Assembly: GCA_016715965.1 (NCBI GenBank) | Contig: JADJXG010000001.1 | Coordinates: 2,919,501 to 2,983,500, forward strand | Origin: Saprospiraceae bacterium | GTDB lineage: Bacteria; Bacteroidota; Bacteroidia; Chitinophagales; Saprospiraceae | Direction of reading: 5' to 3' | DNA length: 64,000 nt | Part shown: positions 1 through 7,758 of the stretch, piece after piece | How the letters are laid out: the number at the start of each line of letters is the position of its first letter | How positions within the stretch are numbered: position 1 is the first letter of the stretch | Position numbers and translations under genes: made by a program | Notes under the pieces: generated by a model | What the model was told of the DNA's origin: nothing | What the model saw: the letters and a program-made list of their open reading frames with translations, nothing else | Database searches by the model: none

Positions 1-443
1 AAGGAACTTATCTTTCCGGGATCAAAATAGGCTCCCAGGAATCTTTGCAATTGCTCAGAAGCGCTGGGGCTGGGCTCAAGTCCCATGGATCTCAGCCAGC
101 CATTGATCATGTCGATGGGTTGCTGGAGGGCCAGAGAAATGCTGTTGAAATCTACTTTTGATAGCATGACTCCCTGACTGATTAGGATCGGAATAAAATA
201 CCAGAGAATAGATCCTATCAATGAAAACAAAAGCACCAGAATGAGAAAGGCTCCCACAGGTTTGCCCCATGAGAACCGGTCGATTTTGGTTTTTTTAAGT
301 AGGAACTGTAGTGGTGGCTCACCTAGCATGCTGATCACCCATGAAATGAGGACATAGCTGACCACCTCGCTAAAATAACTGATGAGCAGGCCTACGACCA
401 CCAGAATGACTACAGAGATCAGGTATTTGTACCAGTCTTTCAC
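1..443 (-). CDS. AI-2E/PerM family permease, C-terminus missing at window edge
   Basis: The reading frame runs from a GTG at 443 to the left edge without a stop, giving 147 residues of an integral membrane protein. An in-frame TGA lies two codons before the GTG, so no longer start in this frame is possible. Residues 8-27 and about 70-90 are strongly hydrophobic helices, separated by a loop containing GEPPLQFLLKK and KIDRFSWGKPVGAF. This layout matches the N-terminal part of AI-2E transporter (PerM/UPF0118) proteins, which usually have about 350-380 residues and export small molecules or ions. The substrate cannot be inferred. It is read in the same direction as ilvE, starting 34 bases after the ilvE stop, so co-transcription is possible. 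Confidence 0.75.
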   Translation of the reverse strand, partial: MKDWYKYLISVVILVVVGLLISYFSEVVSYVLISWVISMLGEPPLQFLLKKTKIDRFSWGKPVGAFLILVLLFSLIGSILWYFIPILISQGVMLSKVDFNSISLALQQPIDMINGWLRSMGLEPSPSASEQLQRFLGAYFDPGKISS

Positions 444-477
444 AAAAGATCAAAAGGCTATTGCCTCCAAAGGTTTT

Positions 478-1560
478 TTAAAAACTATGGGCCAATGCCT
501 CAGAATACACCGGATAAATCCAATGGTGGGTATCAGGGATGCGGCCCTTGCGAATGCCGTTAATCTCTGATTTCAACATGGGCGATATTTTATATTCATC
601 CGGATTGAGGAGCATGTCTTCGCCTTTATAGCCAATTCGGTTGACACTGGCAACAACCGCAGCGGTTCCTGCTCCGAACACTTCCTGGAGTTTTCCTTTT
701 TGATAAGCTTCATGGATTTCAGAGATGCTCAAGGGTCTCTCTTCGACAGGAATTCCTTTTTCGCGGAGCAGGGTGATGAGACTGTCCCGGGTTATCCCTT
801 TTAGGATGGTGCCACTTAGATTGGGTGTTATGGCCACACCATCAATCACAAAAAAGATATTCATGGTACCCACTTCCTGCACATATTTAAATTCCTTGGC
901 GTCCATCCACATGACCTGGTCATAACCTTTTTGCTTTGCCAGTTTAGCGGGATAAAGGCTCGCGCCGTAATTACCGGCTGCCTTGGCTTCACCCACACCA
1001 CCGTCACAGGCTCTGACATATTTTTCTTCCACCAAAAGACTGACCGGCTTGCTGTAGTAAGGCCCCGAAGGCAAACACATAATCATCATTTTGAAATGGT
1101 CTGAAGATCTGACTCCGACAAATTCGTCCGTAGCCATCATCACAGGACGTATGTACAAAGCACTTTCTTCATTTTTTGGAATCCATGCTTTGTCAAGAAG
1201 TATTAGCTTGCTCAATGCTTTCACAAAGAGTTCCTCAGGAAATTCGGGCATGCACATTCTCCTGGCAGATACATTCAGTCGCTTTGCATGGTCGATCGGT
1301 CTGAACAAAAGTGGATTTCCATCCTCATCGATGCTCGCTTTCATACCCTCAAAAATAGCCTGACCATAATGCCAGGCCATGGTGGCAGGATGAAAAGGAA
1401 GTCTTTGAAGGGGGCAGATTTCCATGTTGATCCATTGCTGTCCATCAAAATCTGCGACAAACATGTGGTCTGTAAAAATTCGTCCAAAAGGGATGTTGTT
1501 GAAATCCAGTTCAGCGATTCTGCTCTCCGGTGCTCTCCTTATTTTTATTCCTGATTCCAT
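478..1560 (-). CDS. ilvE: Branched-chain amino acid aminotransferase
   Basis: A 360-residue fold-type IV PLP aminotransferase that interconverts leucine, isoleucine and valine with their 2-oxo acids, using glutamate/2-oxoglutarate. The PLP-binding lysine is K193 in GEAKAAGNYGAS. The motif EVGTMNIFFV (229-238) and the C-terminal GAGTAAVV match the longer BCAT type found in Bacteroidota and eukaryotes (about 355 residues), so the gene is full length. The ATG at 1560 is the natural start, because a TACATTTG promoter box lies only 15 bases upstream. There are no other branched-chain biosynthesis genes nearby, so it is probably a stand-alone unit that may read through into the permease gene behind it. 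Confidence 0.95.
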   Translation of the reverse strand: MESGIKIRRAPESRIAELDFNNIPFGRIFTDHMFVADFDGQQWINMEICPLQRLPFHPATMAWHYGQAIFEGMKASIDEDGNPLLFRPIDHAKRLNVSARRMCMPEFPEELFVKALSKLILLDKAWIPKNEESALYIRPVMMATDEFVGVRSSDHFKMMIMCLPSGPYYSKPVSLLVEEKYVRACDGGVGEAKAAGNYGASLYPAKLAKQKGYDQVMWMDAKEFKYVQEVGTMNIFFVIDGVAITPNLSGTILKGITRDSLITLLREKGIPVEERPLSISEIHEAYQKGKLQEVFGAGTAAVVASVNRIGYKGEDMLLNPDEYKISPMLKSEINGIRKGRIPDTHHWIYPVYSEALAHSF

Positions 1561-1574
1561 GAATTGGTTTTGTA

Positions 1575-1582
1575 CAAATGTA
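1575..1582 (-). promoter_or_regulatory. Promoter -7 box of ilvE
   Basis: The minus strand reads TACATTTG, an exact match to the Bacteroidota -7 consensus TAnnTTTG. It ends 14 bases before the ilvE ATG, so the transcript leader would be about 10 bases. I see no clear TTTG at the usual -33 position. Confidence 0.55.
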
Positions 1583-1636
1583 GAGTTAAATTTACTTTTA
1601 CAGCTTAAAATTGTTTTAAAGTTTTAAATTTTCATT

Positions 1637-2077
1637 TTGAATCTCTACGCAGCATCCATACAAAAGTACAATATTCCCAAAAGCCTTTTAGGAATTGACG
1701 AAGTCTTGCTAAAATCGCAAAATTTAATTTTGTGTAACTATCAAATTGAGGAAGAAAAAACAATGCTTGATTTTTTGCAGAAAATTGAGCAGGCTGTGTT
1801 TGGCAAAAGCGATCTGACCGCAAAGCGGATTTTTTTACAGAAAAATCAATTTTTCAAAGTCAGTGATTGGATCAAAGGATCTCAGGCGCGCAGTCTGATC
1901 AGTTTTGGCCTGCCTCCGTCGCAGTTGTGTTTACAAGGTTTTTCGCAACAGCATGTACGATACCAATGGTGCGGATGTCAATTTATTTTTGCGGAGAATT
2001 TGGAAGAATATTTTCACCTTCCTCAGAAAAAAGCGATGCTGTGGTCCGCTCTGCAAACTTTGGAATTGAGCTCATGA
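1637..2077 (+). CDS. Hypothetical protein, translationally coupled to rdgB
   Basis: I do not recognise this 146-residue protein. It has no signal peptide or membrane segment. A charged helical stretch at about 37-60 (EEEKTMLDFLQKIEQ) is followed by a part that looks like a small alpha/beta domain (RSLISFGLPPSQL, then QWCGCQFIFAENLEEYF) and a terminal KKAMLWSALQTLEL helix. Reality is supported by its end: its TGA overlaps the rdgB ATG as ATGA, typical of coupled genes. The start is uncertain. The first possible codon is TTG at 1637, just after an in-frame TAA; the first ATG is at residue 43 (1763). A uracil-DNA-glycosylase-like or replication-accessory fold is conceivable from the layout, but I cannot support it. 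Confidence 0.6.
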   Translation: MNLYAASIQKYNIPKSLLGIDEVLLKSQNLILCNYQIEEEKTMLDFLQKIEQAVFGKSDLTAKRIFLQKNQFFKVSDWIKGSQARSLISFGLPPSQLCLQGFSQQHVRYQWCGCQFIFAENLEEYFHLPQKKAMLWSALQTLELSS

Positions 2078-2652
2078 TAGAATTCATTTTCGCATCATCC
2101 AACACCCACAAGTTGACTGAGATAAAATCAATTCTCCCGGATTGGATTCGTGTCAGAAGCATGTCAGAAATTGCTTGCGCCGTTGAATTGCCGGAGACAG
2201 GACACACACTGGAGGACAATGCACAAGAGAAGTTGATGGCATTTTACAAAATCGTTGGGAAGGATTGTTTTTCAGAAGATTCAGGATTGGAAGTGGATGC
2301 ACTTGGGGGAGCGCCGGGAGTTAATACGGCCATTTACAGCGGAAGCCGGAATGCCATGGACAACATGGAATTGTTATTGTCTGAAATGAAGCATATTGCC
2401 AATCGCCGTGCTCGTTTCCGCACCGTAATCGCACTCCATTTGCGGGGTCAAATCCATCTGTTCGAAGGTAGGGTGGAAGGGATGATTGCTGAATCAATGG
2501 CAGGAAATTCAGGTTTTGGATACGATCCGATTTTTATCCCCAATGGATATAAGCACACATTTGCCCAACTGCCGGAAGAAATAAAAAGCTCGATCAGCCA
2601 CAGGGCGGAAGCGGTGCAAAAAATGTGCAGATTTTTAGAATCTTACAAATAA
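2074..2652 (+). CDS. rdgB: dITP/XTP pyrophosphatase (Ham1/RdgB family)
   Basis: A 192-residue nucleoside-triphosphate pyrophosphatase that hydrolyses dITP, XTP and similar deaminated nucleotides so that they do not enter DNA or RNA. Family motifs are FASSNTHKLTEI near the N-terminus, EDSGLEVDALGGAPGV in the middle (catalytic acidic residues), and GFGYDPIFIPNG plus KSSISHRAEA near the C-terminus. The length is normal for the family. The frame is open further upstream to 1867, but the ATG at 2074 gives the family N-terminus MIEFIFASSN and the ATGA coupling with the preceding gene. The 3' end overlaps the convergent UbiA-type gene by 10 bases. Confidence 0.95.
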   Translation: MIEFIFASSNTHKLTEIKSILPDWIRVRSMSEIACAVELPETGHTLEDNAQEKLMAFYKIVGKDCFSEDSGLEVDALGGAPGVNTAIYSGSRNAMDNMELLLSEMKHIANRRARFRTVIALHLRGQIHLFEGRVEGMIAESMAGNSGFGYDPIFIPNGYKHTFAQLPEEIKSSISHRAEAVQKMCRFLESYK

Positions 2653-3512
2653 AAATCCAATATGGTCATGGCAGCCAGAAAAATGCTGGCCACTCCGTTG
2701 GTCGTGAAAAACGCCAAATTGATTTTTTCAAGAGAATGATCTCTGATGATCCAGTGTTGGTAAAACAATAGAAAAAGAAAACCTGCAGTGCCCAACCACA
2801 TCCAGAGCTGAAGTCCGTAGTCGAGATTTAAAAAGATGGCGCATGCCAAAATGCAAAGAGCACAAATGATATGAAGAAAAGAAGAAATCAGCATGGCCTT
2901 GCCAATGCCAAATCTGGATGGGATAGAATACAAATCTTCTGATTGGTCAAATTCGATGTCCTGTAAGGCGTAAAGCACATCAAACCCGGCCACCCAGGCA
3001 ATGACAGCAATTCCGTATAATACAGGAAGCACATCAAAATGGCCGGTGACAGCAATGTATGCGCCTACCGGTGCCAGCGAAAGACCAAGCCCTAAAAAAA
3101 CATGGCATAGCCAGCTAAAGCGCTTGGTATAGCTATATCCCAATACAATCAGTAAGGCTACGGGCGAAAGATAAAAACAAAGTGGATTGAGAAACCAGGC
3201 AGAGGTCATAAAAGCCAATGAATTGATGATGATGAAAATGATCGCTGCCTTTGGTGATATCACACCGGAGGGAATTTCCCTGCTGGCAGTGCGCTTGTTT
3301 TTGAGATCAATCAGACGATCAGCCCAACGATTGAAAGCCATGGCAGCATTTCTTGCCGTGATCATACAAATTATAATCAGGAATAACTCCCTGTATTGGA
3401 TGGTGCCAAAACCGTCATGGTGAAGTGCAATAAAAAAGCCCAGCATGGCAAAGGGCATGGCAAAAACGGTATGGCTGAACTTGACAAGCGATAAAAAGGA
3501 AGCAATTTTCAT
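2643..3512 (-). CDS. UbiA-type polyprenyltransferase, likely menaquinone pathway (MqnP)
   Basis: A 289-residue membrane prenyltransferase with about eight or nine helices. The first aspartate-rich site is in NRWADRLID (N61, D65, D69), followed by the conserved TASREIPSG. The second site is DIEFDQSED after VLYALQ. This pattern is that of the 4-hydroxybenzoate prenyltransferase branch. In organisms that use the futalosine route, members of this branch (MqnP) attach the isoprenoid tail to 1,4-dihydroxy-6-naphthoate. Because mqnA and mqnE occur in this same window and no ubiquinone gene is seen, MqnP is the better guess; this is an inference from pathway content. It is convergent with rdgB. Confidence 0.85.
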   Translation of the reverse strand: MKIASFLSLVKFSHTVFAMPFAMLGFFIALHHDGFGTIQYRELFLIIICMITARNAAMAFNRWADRLIDLKNKRTASREIPSGVISPKAAIIFIIINSLAFMTSAWFLNPLCFYLSPVALLIVLGYSYTKRFSWLCHVFLGLGLSLAPVGAYIAVTGHFDVLPVLYGIAVIAWVAGFDVLYALQDIEFDQSEDLYSIPSRFGIGKAMLISSFLHIICALCILACAIFLNLDYGLQLWMWLGTAGFLFLLFYQHWIIRDHSLEKINLAFFTTNGVASIFLAAMTILDFYL

Positions 3513-3556
3513 GGATAATCCATCAATAACGCTCTTGACCTCATTCGGTTGTTGCC

Positions 3557-4222
3557 TTAGGATTGATTTTGTACTGTCTTAAGTTGTCTGAACCTCCAGT
3601 ATGAATAAATGACACTGTACAAGACCATGATAATCAACAAAACCATCATTGCAGGAAATCCATATTTGGCTTCCACAAATAATCCGATCAGGACCATCAG
3701 TGCACCACTTCCCATCCATACATATCCGCTCATATAGTGGGTATCTTTCCAGACCGTTTCATTTTCGAGGGTCCAGGGTGTGCGGATTCCAACAAAATAA
3801 TTGGGCCTGATGGTCTTGAGATAATTTCCAAAGGCCAGCAGGAAAAGTCCTGTGATGATAATTAAAAGGGAGCTTCCAAAAAGACTGTCCTGATGAGCAG
3901 CAGAATAAACAATGGCCAGGTTGAGACCTACCACCAAACCAATTAATAATATCCGCAATTGCAGGTATTTATCCCCCATGAGGCTGATTTTTTTTCGCGG
4001 ATCAATGGAAGGGATGATCAGCAGCAAGAGGTAGATAAACAGAGGCAAGCCGACACTTAGGTAAATGAGGTAATTTTTGTGCCCCCATTTGTCTGCTTCA
4101 CCTTGAATATTCCAATGGGTGGGAACCCGATCAGGGATCTCAGCCCAAATGGTTTGCAGGTAAATGGCAGGAATAAGGCAGAGCGCCAACATCAAGACTT
4201 CTTTGGTCAAATTTGTTTTCAT
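3557..4222 (-). CDS. SdpI-like membrane protein (DUF1648 + SdpI domains)
   Basis: A 221-residue protein with about six transmembrane helices. The N-terminal part has the DUF1648 signature IPDRVPTHWNIQGEADKWG (about 30-48), and the C-terminal part the SdpI signature GIRTPWTLENETVWKDTHYMSG (about 143-164). In Bacillus, SdpI protects against the SDP killing peptide and also sequesters its repressor SdpR at the membrane. Here the gene begins one base after the stop of an ArsR-type regulator, the same order as sdpRI. No SdpC-like toxin gene is visible, so an immunity role is not shown; outside Bacillus these pairs are mostly uncharacterised. Confidence 0.85.
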   Translation of the reverse strand: MKTNLTKEVLMLALCLIPAIYLQTIWAEIPDRVPTHWNIQGEADKWGHKNYLIYLSVGLPLFIYLLLLIIPSIDPRKKISLMGDKYLQLRILLIGLVVGLNLAIVYSAAHQDSLFGSSLLIIITGLFLLAFGNYLKTIRPNYFVGIRTPWTLENETVWKDTHYMSGYVWMGSGALMVLIGLFVEAKYGFPAMMVLLIIMVLYSVIYSYWRFRQLKTVQNQS

Positions 4223-4223
4223 A

Positions 4224-4487
4224 TCAGTTTTGTTTGTTTAGTTTAATAATCCAATGGAGCAAATCCTCCAAAACGCTGGTGTTTAAAGAATAGATCAGGT
4301 GTTGTCCCCTTCGCTCCATGCTAATCAGACCGGCGTTTTTCAGGAGGTCCAAATGATGGGAAACACTTGGTTTTGACATGTTGAATTGGTCCGCAATTTG
4401 TCCAGCGGACAATTCTCCGGATTTGAGCAAGTCCAGAATCTGTCTGCGCGTAGCATCGTTGAGGGCTTTGAACAAGAGATCCATCAC
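4224..4487 (-). CDS. ArsR/SdpR-family transcriptional autorepressor
   Basis: An 87-residue winged-helix regulator. The N-terminus MDLLFKALNDATRRQILDLL is typical of the ArsR family, and the recognition helix is in MSKPSVSHHLDLLKNAGLI (about 39-57), followed by the wing ERRGQHLIYSLN. There are no metal-binding cysteine motifs, so it is unlikely to be a metal sensor. It resembles the SdpR branch, which controls itself and the downstream sdpI. The next gene is SdpI-like and starts one base after this stop. A palindrome 13 bases upstream of the start is the likely operator. Confidence 0.85.
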   Translation of the reverse strand: MMDLLFKALNDATRRQILDLLKSGELSAGQIADQFNMSKPSVSHHLDLLKNAGLISMERRGQHLIYSLNTSVLEDLLHWIIKLNKQN

Positions 4488-4499
4488 TAACCACTTAAA

Positions 4500-4521
4500 T
4501 ATTTAGACAAATATCTAAATA
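4500..4521 (-). promoter_or_regulatory. Inverted-repeat operator in front of the SdpR/SdpI-like pair
   Basis: A perfect 8-base inverted repeat, TATTTAGA and TCTAAATA, with a six-base spacer (CAAATA). It lies 13 bases upstream of the repressor start, where ArsR-family dimers usually bind their own promoter. From 4522 to 4702 I see no gene and no other structure. Confidence 0.6.
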
Positions 4522-4702
4522 ACTTTTGAAATAGAAGAAATTATTTTTTAAACCCAGCCGATTTTGGTGCTTTCGGTCAGGATATCGAAGATTTAGGCGC
4601 TCTCAATGATTCTTTGGCTGAACTCAGGTGTCTGGAAATCAAACTTGGGGGATTTTGTCCATTCGAGGATTAAGGAGGGTCTTGATAAGTCTGGCTTATA
4701 AT

Positions 4703-4725
4703 AAAAAAGCCGGTCTGAAACCGGC
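4703..4725 (-). terminator. Intrinsic terminator of tRNA-Glu
   Basis: On the minus strand a GC-rich stem GCCGGT/ACCGGC (4720-4725 with 4709-4714) with a five-base loop is followed by six T (4708-4703). It lies four bases past the tRNA-Glu 3' end. Confidence 0.9.
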
Positions 4726-4729
4726 CTGG

Positions 4730-4801
4730 TACCCCGTAGGGGAATCGAACCCCTCTTACAAGAATGAAAATCTTGTGTCCTAACCGATAGACGAACGGGG
4801 C
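4730..4801 (-). tRNA. tRNA-Glu (anticodon TTC)
   Basis: The 72-nt cloverleaf has the acceptor stem GCCCCGT/ACGGGGT with a terminal G-U pair, a D arm with TATCGGTTAGGA, an anticodon stem CAAGA/TCTTG around loop TTTTCAT, a T arm GAGGGGTTCGATTCCCCT, and discriminator A. CCA is not fully encoded. A Bacteroidota promoter box lies 20 bases upstream and an intrinsic terminator directly downstream, so this is a monocistronic unit. Confidence 0.95.
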
Positions 4802-4820
4802 AGATTTTCAAAAAGAGCTG

Positions 4821-4828
4821 CAAATATA
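4821..4828 (-). promoter_or_regulatory. Promoter -7 box of tRNA-Glu
   Basis: The minus strand reads TATATTTG, matching TAnnTTTG, and ends 19 bases before the mature tRNA 5' end. This leaves a short leader for RNase P to remove. Confidence 0.6.
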
Positions 4829-4903
4829 GCTGTTTTTCGGTTTGCACTAAACTTTTTGTTCGATTTTGAATTTTTTATCGGTACAATTGGTAGTCAATAA
4901 ATT

Positions 4904-5905
4904 ATGAAAAAAAGAATCGCAATAAATGGTTTCGGAAGAATAGGCAGATTGACCTATCGGGCGCTGAGGCATCATTCTCAGGTAGAATTGGTAGCCATCA
5001 ATGATTTGACAGACACCCAGACCCTTTCTCATCTTTTAAAATACGATACTGCCCATCGCAGATCTAATTTTGAAGTGAGCCATGGATCTGATTTTATCAT
5101 GGCTGGTGATCATAAAATACTCGCTTTTTCGCAAAAAGATCCTGCCTTATTGCCCTGGAAGGATTTGGGAATAGACATCGTTTTGGAATGCACAGGTATC
5201 TATCTGACGGCCGAAACTGCCGGAACTCATCTCCAATCCGGAGCCAAAAGAGTGATTCTTTCCGCACCTCCGAAAGATGATAGCATTCCGACCTATGTGC
5301 TGGGGGTCAATGAAAGACAGATGAATGCAAACCAACAGATCATTTCCAATGCCAGTTGTACCACCAATTGCCTGGCGCCTGTGGTAAAATTTGTGGACGA
5401 AACCTGGGGTTTGGAATTTGCCAACATGATCACCATTCACGCCTATACCCAGGATCAGAGATTGCAGGATGCTCCGCACAAAGATTTGAGAAGGGCCAGA
5501 GCGGCTGCACAGAATGTAATTCCAACGAGTACGGGTGCCAACAAAGCGGTGGCGGCAGTTTATCCTGCGATTGCCGGAAAGCTGATGGGCTCTTCGTATC
5601 GGGTGCCTGTGATCACAGGTTCTCTGATTGAATTGTTTTGTAAAATAAAATCGAACGCAGACACCGAGGCCATCAACGCTGCTTTTAAAGATGCTTCGGA
5701 AAACCATCTCAAAGGTATCTTGAGGTACAGTACTGACCCTCTGGTCTCAAGTGATATCATCGGAGATCCTCACAGCGCAGTGTTTGATGCGCCCCTGACG
5801 GAATACAAGGATGGCTGGCTTAAGCTCACGGCCTGGTACGACAATGAAAGTGGGTATTCTCACAGATTGGCAGATATGTGTACTTTGTTGGCGGGATTAA
5901 TTTAA
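4904..5905 (+). CDS. gap: Glyceraldehyde-3-phosphate dehydrogenase, type I
   Basis: A 333-residue GAPDH of normal length that oxidises glyceraldehyde 3-phosphate to 1,3-bisphosphoglycerate. The nucleotide-binding N-terminus is INGFGRIGR (7-15). The aspartate in INDLTD (D34) indicates NAD rather than NADP preference. The catalytic cysteine is C152 in SNASCTTNCLAP. The C-terminal WYDNESGYSHRL is the conserved helix of the catalytic domain. The start ATG encodes MKKRIAINGFG, as expected. pgk follows after ten bases, so two successive glycolytic steps share an operon. Confidence 0.97.
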   Translation: MKKRIAINGFGRIGRLTYRALRHHSQVELVAINDLTDTQTLSHLLKYDTAHRRSNFEVSHGSDFIMAGDHKILAFSQKDPALLPWKDLGIDIVLECTGIYLTAETAGTHLQSGAKRVILSAPPKDDSIPTYVLGVNERQMNANQQIISNASCTTNCLAPVVKFVDETWGLEFANMITIHAYTQDQRLQDAPHKDLRRARAAAQNVIPTSTGANKAVAAVYPAIAGKLMGSSYRVPVITGSLIELFCKIKSNADTEAINAAFKDASENHLKGILRYSTDPLVSSDIIGDPHSAVFDAPLTEYKDGWLKLTAWYDNESGYSHRLADMCTLLAGLI

Positions 5906-5915
5906 ATCAGGATCA

Positions 5916-7121
5916 ATGAAAGATTGGAATTTGAAATCAAAGAAAGTCATCATCCGTGTGGATTTTAATGTACCCATTGATGCGTCAGGAACCATCACAG
6001 ATGACACCCGAATCGTAAAAGCACTTTCCACGATATTGACTTGTCTTGATCAAGGCGCAAGAGTCATACTGATGTCTCATTTGGGAAGACCTTTGAAATC
6101 ATTGTTGCCGGATGGAAGCCTTGACAAGGCAAAGTTTTCACTTCGGCCGGTCGCAATAAAATTGGCTGAAATTTTAAATCATAAAGTTCATTTTGCAGAA
6201 GATTGCGGCGGAGAAAATACGCAAGCGAAGCTGCAAGCTATGACGGATGGAGAGTTGCTTCTTTTGGAAAATACAAGGTTTTACAAACAGGAAGAAAAAG
6301 GAGATCCCGCCTGGGCAGAATCTCTTTCCAAGCTGGCTGAGTACTATATCAACGATGCATTTGGATCTGCCCACCGAGAACACGCCACTACAGCCACCAT
6401 CGCCCGGTATTTTGACAAACAACACAAGGCATTTGGCGAATTGATGAGAGCAGAGTTAGACAATGCGGCAAAAATTCTTGTAAATCCTCAAAGACCTTTG
6501 ACCGCCATATTGGGAGGTGCCAAGGTGTCAGATAAAATTGAATTGATTTCGCATTTGATCGATTTGTGCGATCAGATTCTGATCGGTGGGGGAATGGCTT
6601 ATACTTTTTTTGCAGCACAGGGTTATGAAATAGGAAAATCACTTTGCGAAGAAGACAAGAAAGATCTTGCAATGGAATTGATGTCAAAGGCCAAAGCAAA
6701 AGGTGTAAAATTGGTACTTCCTTTGGATTCTGTGGCTGCGGATCGATTTTCCAACGAGGCCAATATTGTGGTAACAAGCGACGTCAGCATTCCTGATCAA
6801 TTCATGGGACTTGATATAGGCCCCCGCACAGAGAAGGTTTTCGGAGAATTTATTTTAGGATCGAAAACACTAATTTGGAATGGCCCTATGGGAGTTTTTG
6901 AAATGGAGAAGTTTGCGCATGGGACCGAGACCATTGCACAGAGCGTGGCAGAAGCTACCTACAAAGGTTGTTTTACCTTGGTGGGTGGTGGTGATTCTGT
7001 GGCAGCCATCACACAGTTTGGTCTGGAGGATGATGTATCTTTTGTGTCAACCGGTGGCGGTGCGATGTTGGAGTTGCTGGAAGGAAAGGAATTGCCAGGA
7101 GTAAGCGCCATGAATTCTTAA
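5916..7121 (+). CDS. pgk: Phosphoglycerate kinase
   Basis: A 401-residue kinase that transfers phosphate from 1,3-bisphosphoglycerate to ADP. The substrate site shows RVDFNVP (14-20) and SHLGRP (54-59). The central hinge contains LTAILGGAKVSDKI, and the nucleotide part has WNGPMGVFE and the terminal GGGDSVAA and STGGGAMLELLEG motifs. The length is standard. It starts ten bases after gap and acts directly on the GAPDH product. Confidence 0.97.
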   Translation: MKDWNLKSKKVIIRVDFNVPIDASGTITDDTRIVKALSTILTCLDQGARVILMSHLGRPLKSLLPDGSLDKAKFSLRPVAIKLAEILNHKVHFAEDCGGENTQAKLQAMTDGELLLLENTRFYKQEEKGDPAWAESLSKLAEYYINDAFGSAHREHATTATIARYFDKQHKAFGELMRAELDNAAKILVNPQRPLTAILGGAKVSDKIELISHLIDLCDQILIGGGMAYTFFAAQGYEIGKSLCEEDKKDLAMELMSKAKAKGVKLVLPLDSVAADRFSNEANIVVTSDVSIPDQFMGLDIGPRTEKVFGEFILGSKTLIWNGPMGVFEMEKFAHGTETIAQSVAEATYKGCFTLVGGGDSVAAITQFGLEDDVSFVSTGGGAMLELLEGKELPGVSAMNS

Positions 7122-7149
7122 ACGAATTGGTTTTTATTGTTTCATTGAA

Positions 7150-7725
7150 ATGAGCAAAAATCAACTTCTAATTTCACATCCCTGGCACGGAATTGCTCAT
7201 GCCTGGAATGGAAAAACCATTCAGGCTGTTATTGAAATTCCGAAATCCGAGCGCTGCAAATTTGAAATAGATAAAACATCCGGATTGCTTAGATTAGACA
7301 GGGTCTTGTCTGCTTCTTTTGAATATCCTGTCAATTACGGTTTTGTTCCACAAACTTTGGAAGAAGATGGAGATCCATTGGATATTTTGGTACTTTCAAA
7401 GTATTCTTTACCCTCCTTGTGTTTGGTCAATGTCAGGGTATTGGGAATACTTTTGATGAAAGACAGAGACAAATTGGATCACAAACTAATAGGTGTTGCT
7501 GACAAAGATGTAACTCAGGAACATCTGTTGTCTATAGACGATCTTTCGGTCCAGTTTAAAAATGAATTGTTGCATTTTTTTAAGGAATACACTGTGCTTG
7601 AAAATAAGAAAGTTGAGGTGGAAAAAATCGCAGATTTTGAAACGGCGGTTCAGCACATCGGTAAGTGCATTGATCTATATCGGACAAGCTTAGTCAAAGA
7701 CCGGGATATTTCAGACCTGGGTTGA
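7150..7725 (+). CDS. ppa: Inorganic pyrophosphatase, family I
   Basis: A 191-residue soluble pyrophosphatase that hydrolyses PPi to two phosphates. The active-site motif EDGDPLDILVL, with D73, D75 and D78 as metal ligands, is intact. Upstream, FEIDKTSGLLRLDR and YPVNYGFVP are the other conserved parts of the substrate pocket. It starts 28 bases after pgk in the same direction, so it may be the third gene of the glycolytic operon. Confidence 0.95.
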   Translation: MSKNQLLISHPWHGIAHAWNGKTIQAVIEIPKSERCKFEIDKTSGLLRLDRVLSASFEYPVNYGFVPQTLEEDGDPLDILVLSKYSLPSLCLVNVRVLGILLMKDRDKLDHKLIGVADKDVTQEHLLSIDDLSVQFKNELLHFFKEYTVLENKKVEVEKIADFETAVQHIGKCIDLYRTSLVKDRDISDLG

Positions 7726-7758
7726 GCTTTTTTCCTTAATTTCGCTCAAATTTTTGGC

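Noticed and set aside
1867..2073. Longer N-terminus for RdgB
   Set aside because: The extension overlaps the preceding gene in another frame and is unlike the family; the ATG at 2074 gives the normal N-terminus.
4522..4702. Possible small gene or remnant between the SdpR operator and the tRNA-Glu terminator
   Set aside because: No frame with a convincing start, composition or motif was found.
4593..4847. Minus-strand frame of 84 codons across tRNA-Glu
   Set aside because: It covers the tRNA, its terminator and its promoter and has no protein-like pattern.
5147..5707. 186-codon frame antisense to gap
   Set aside because: gap is certain on the plus strand; the antisense frame has no recognisable domain and no promoter.
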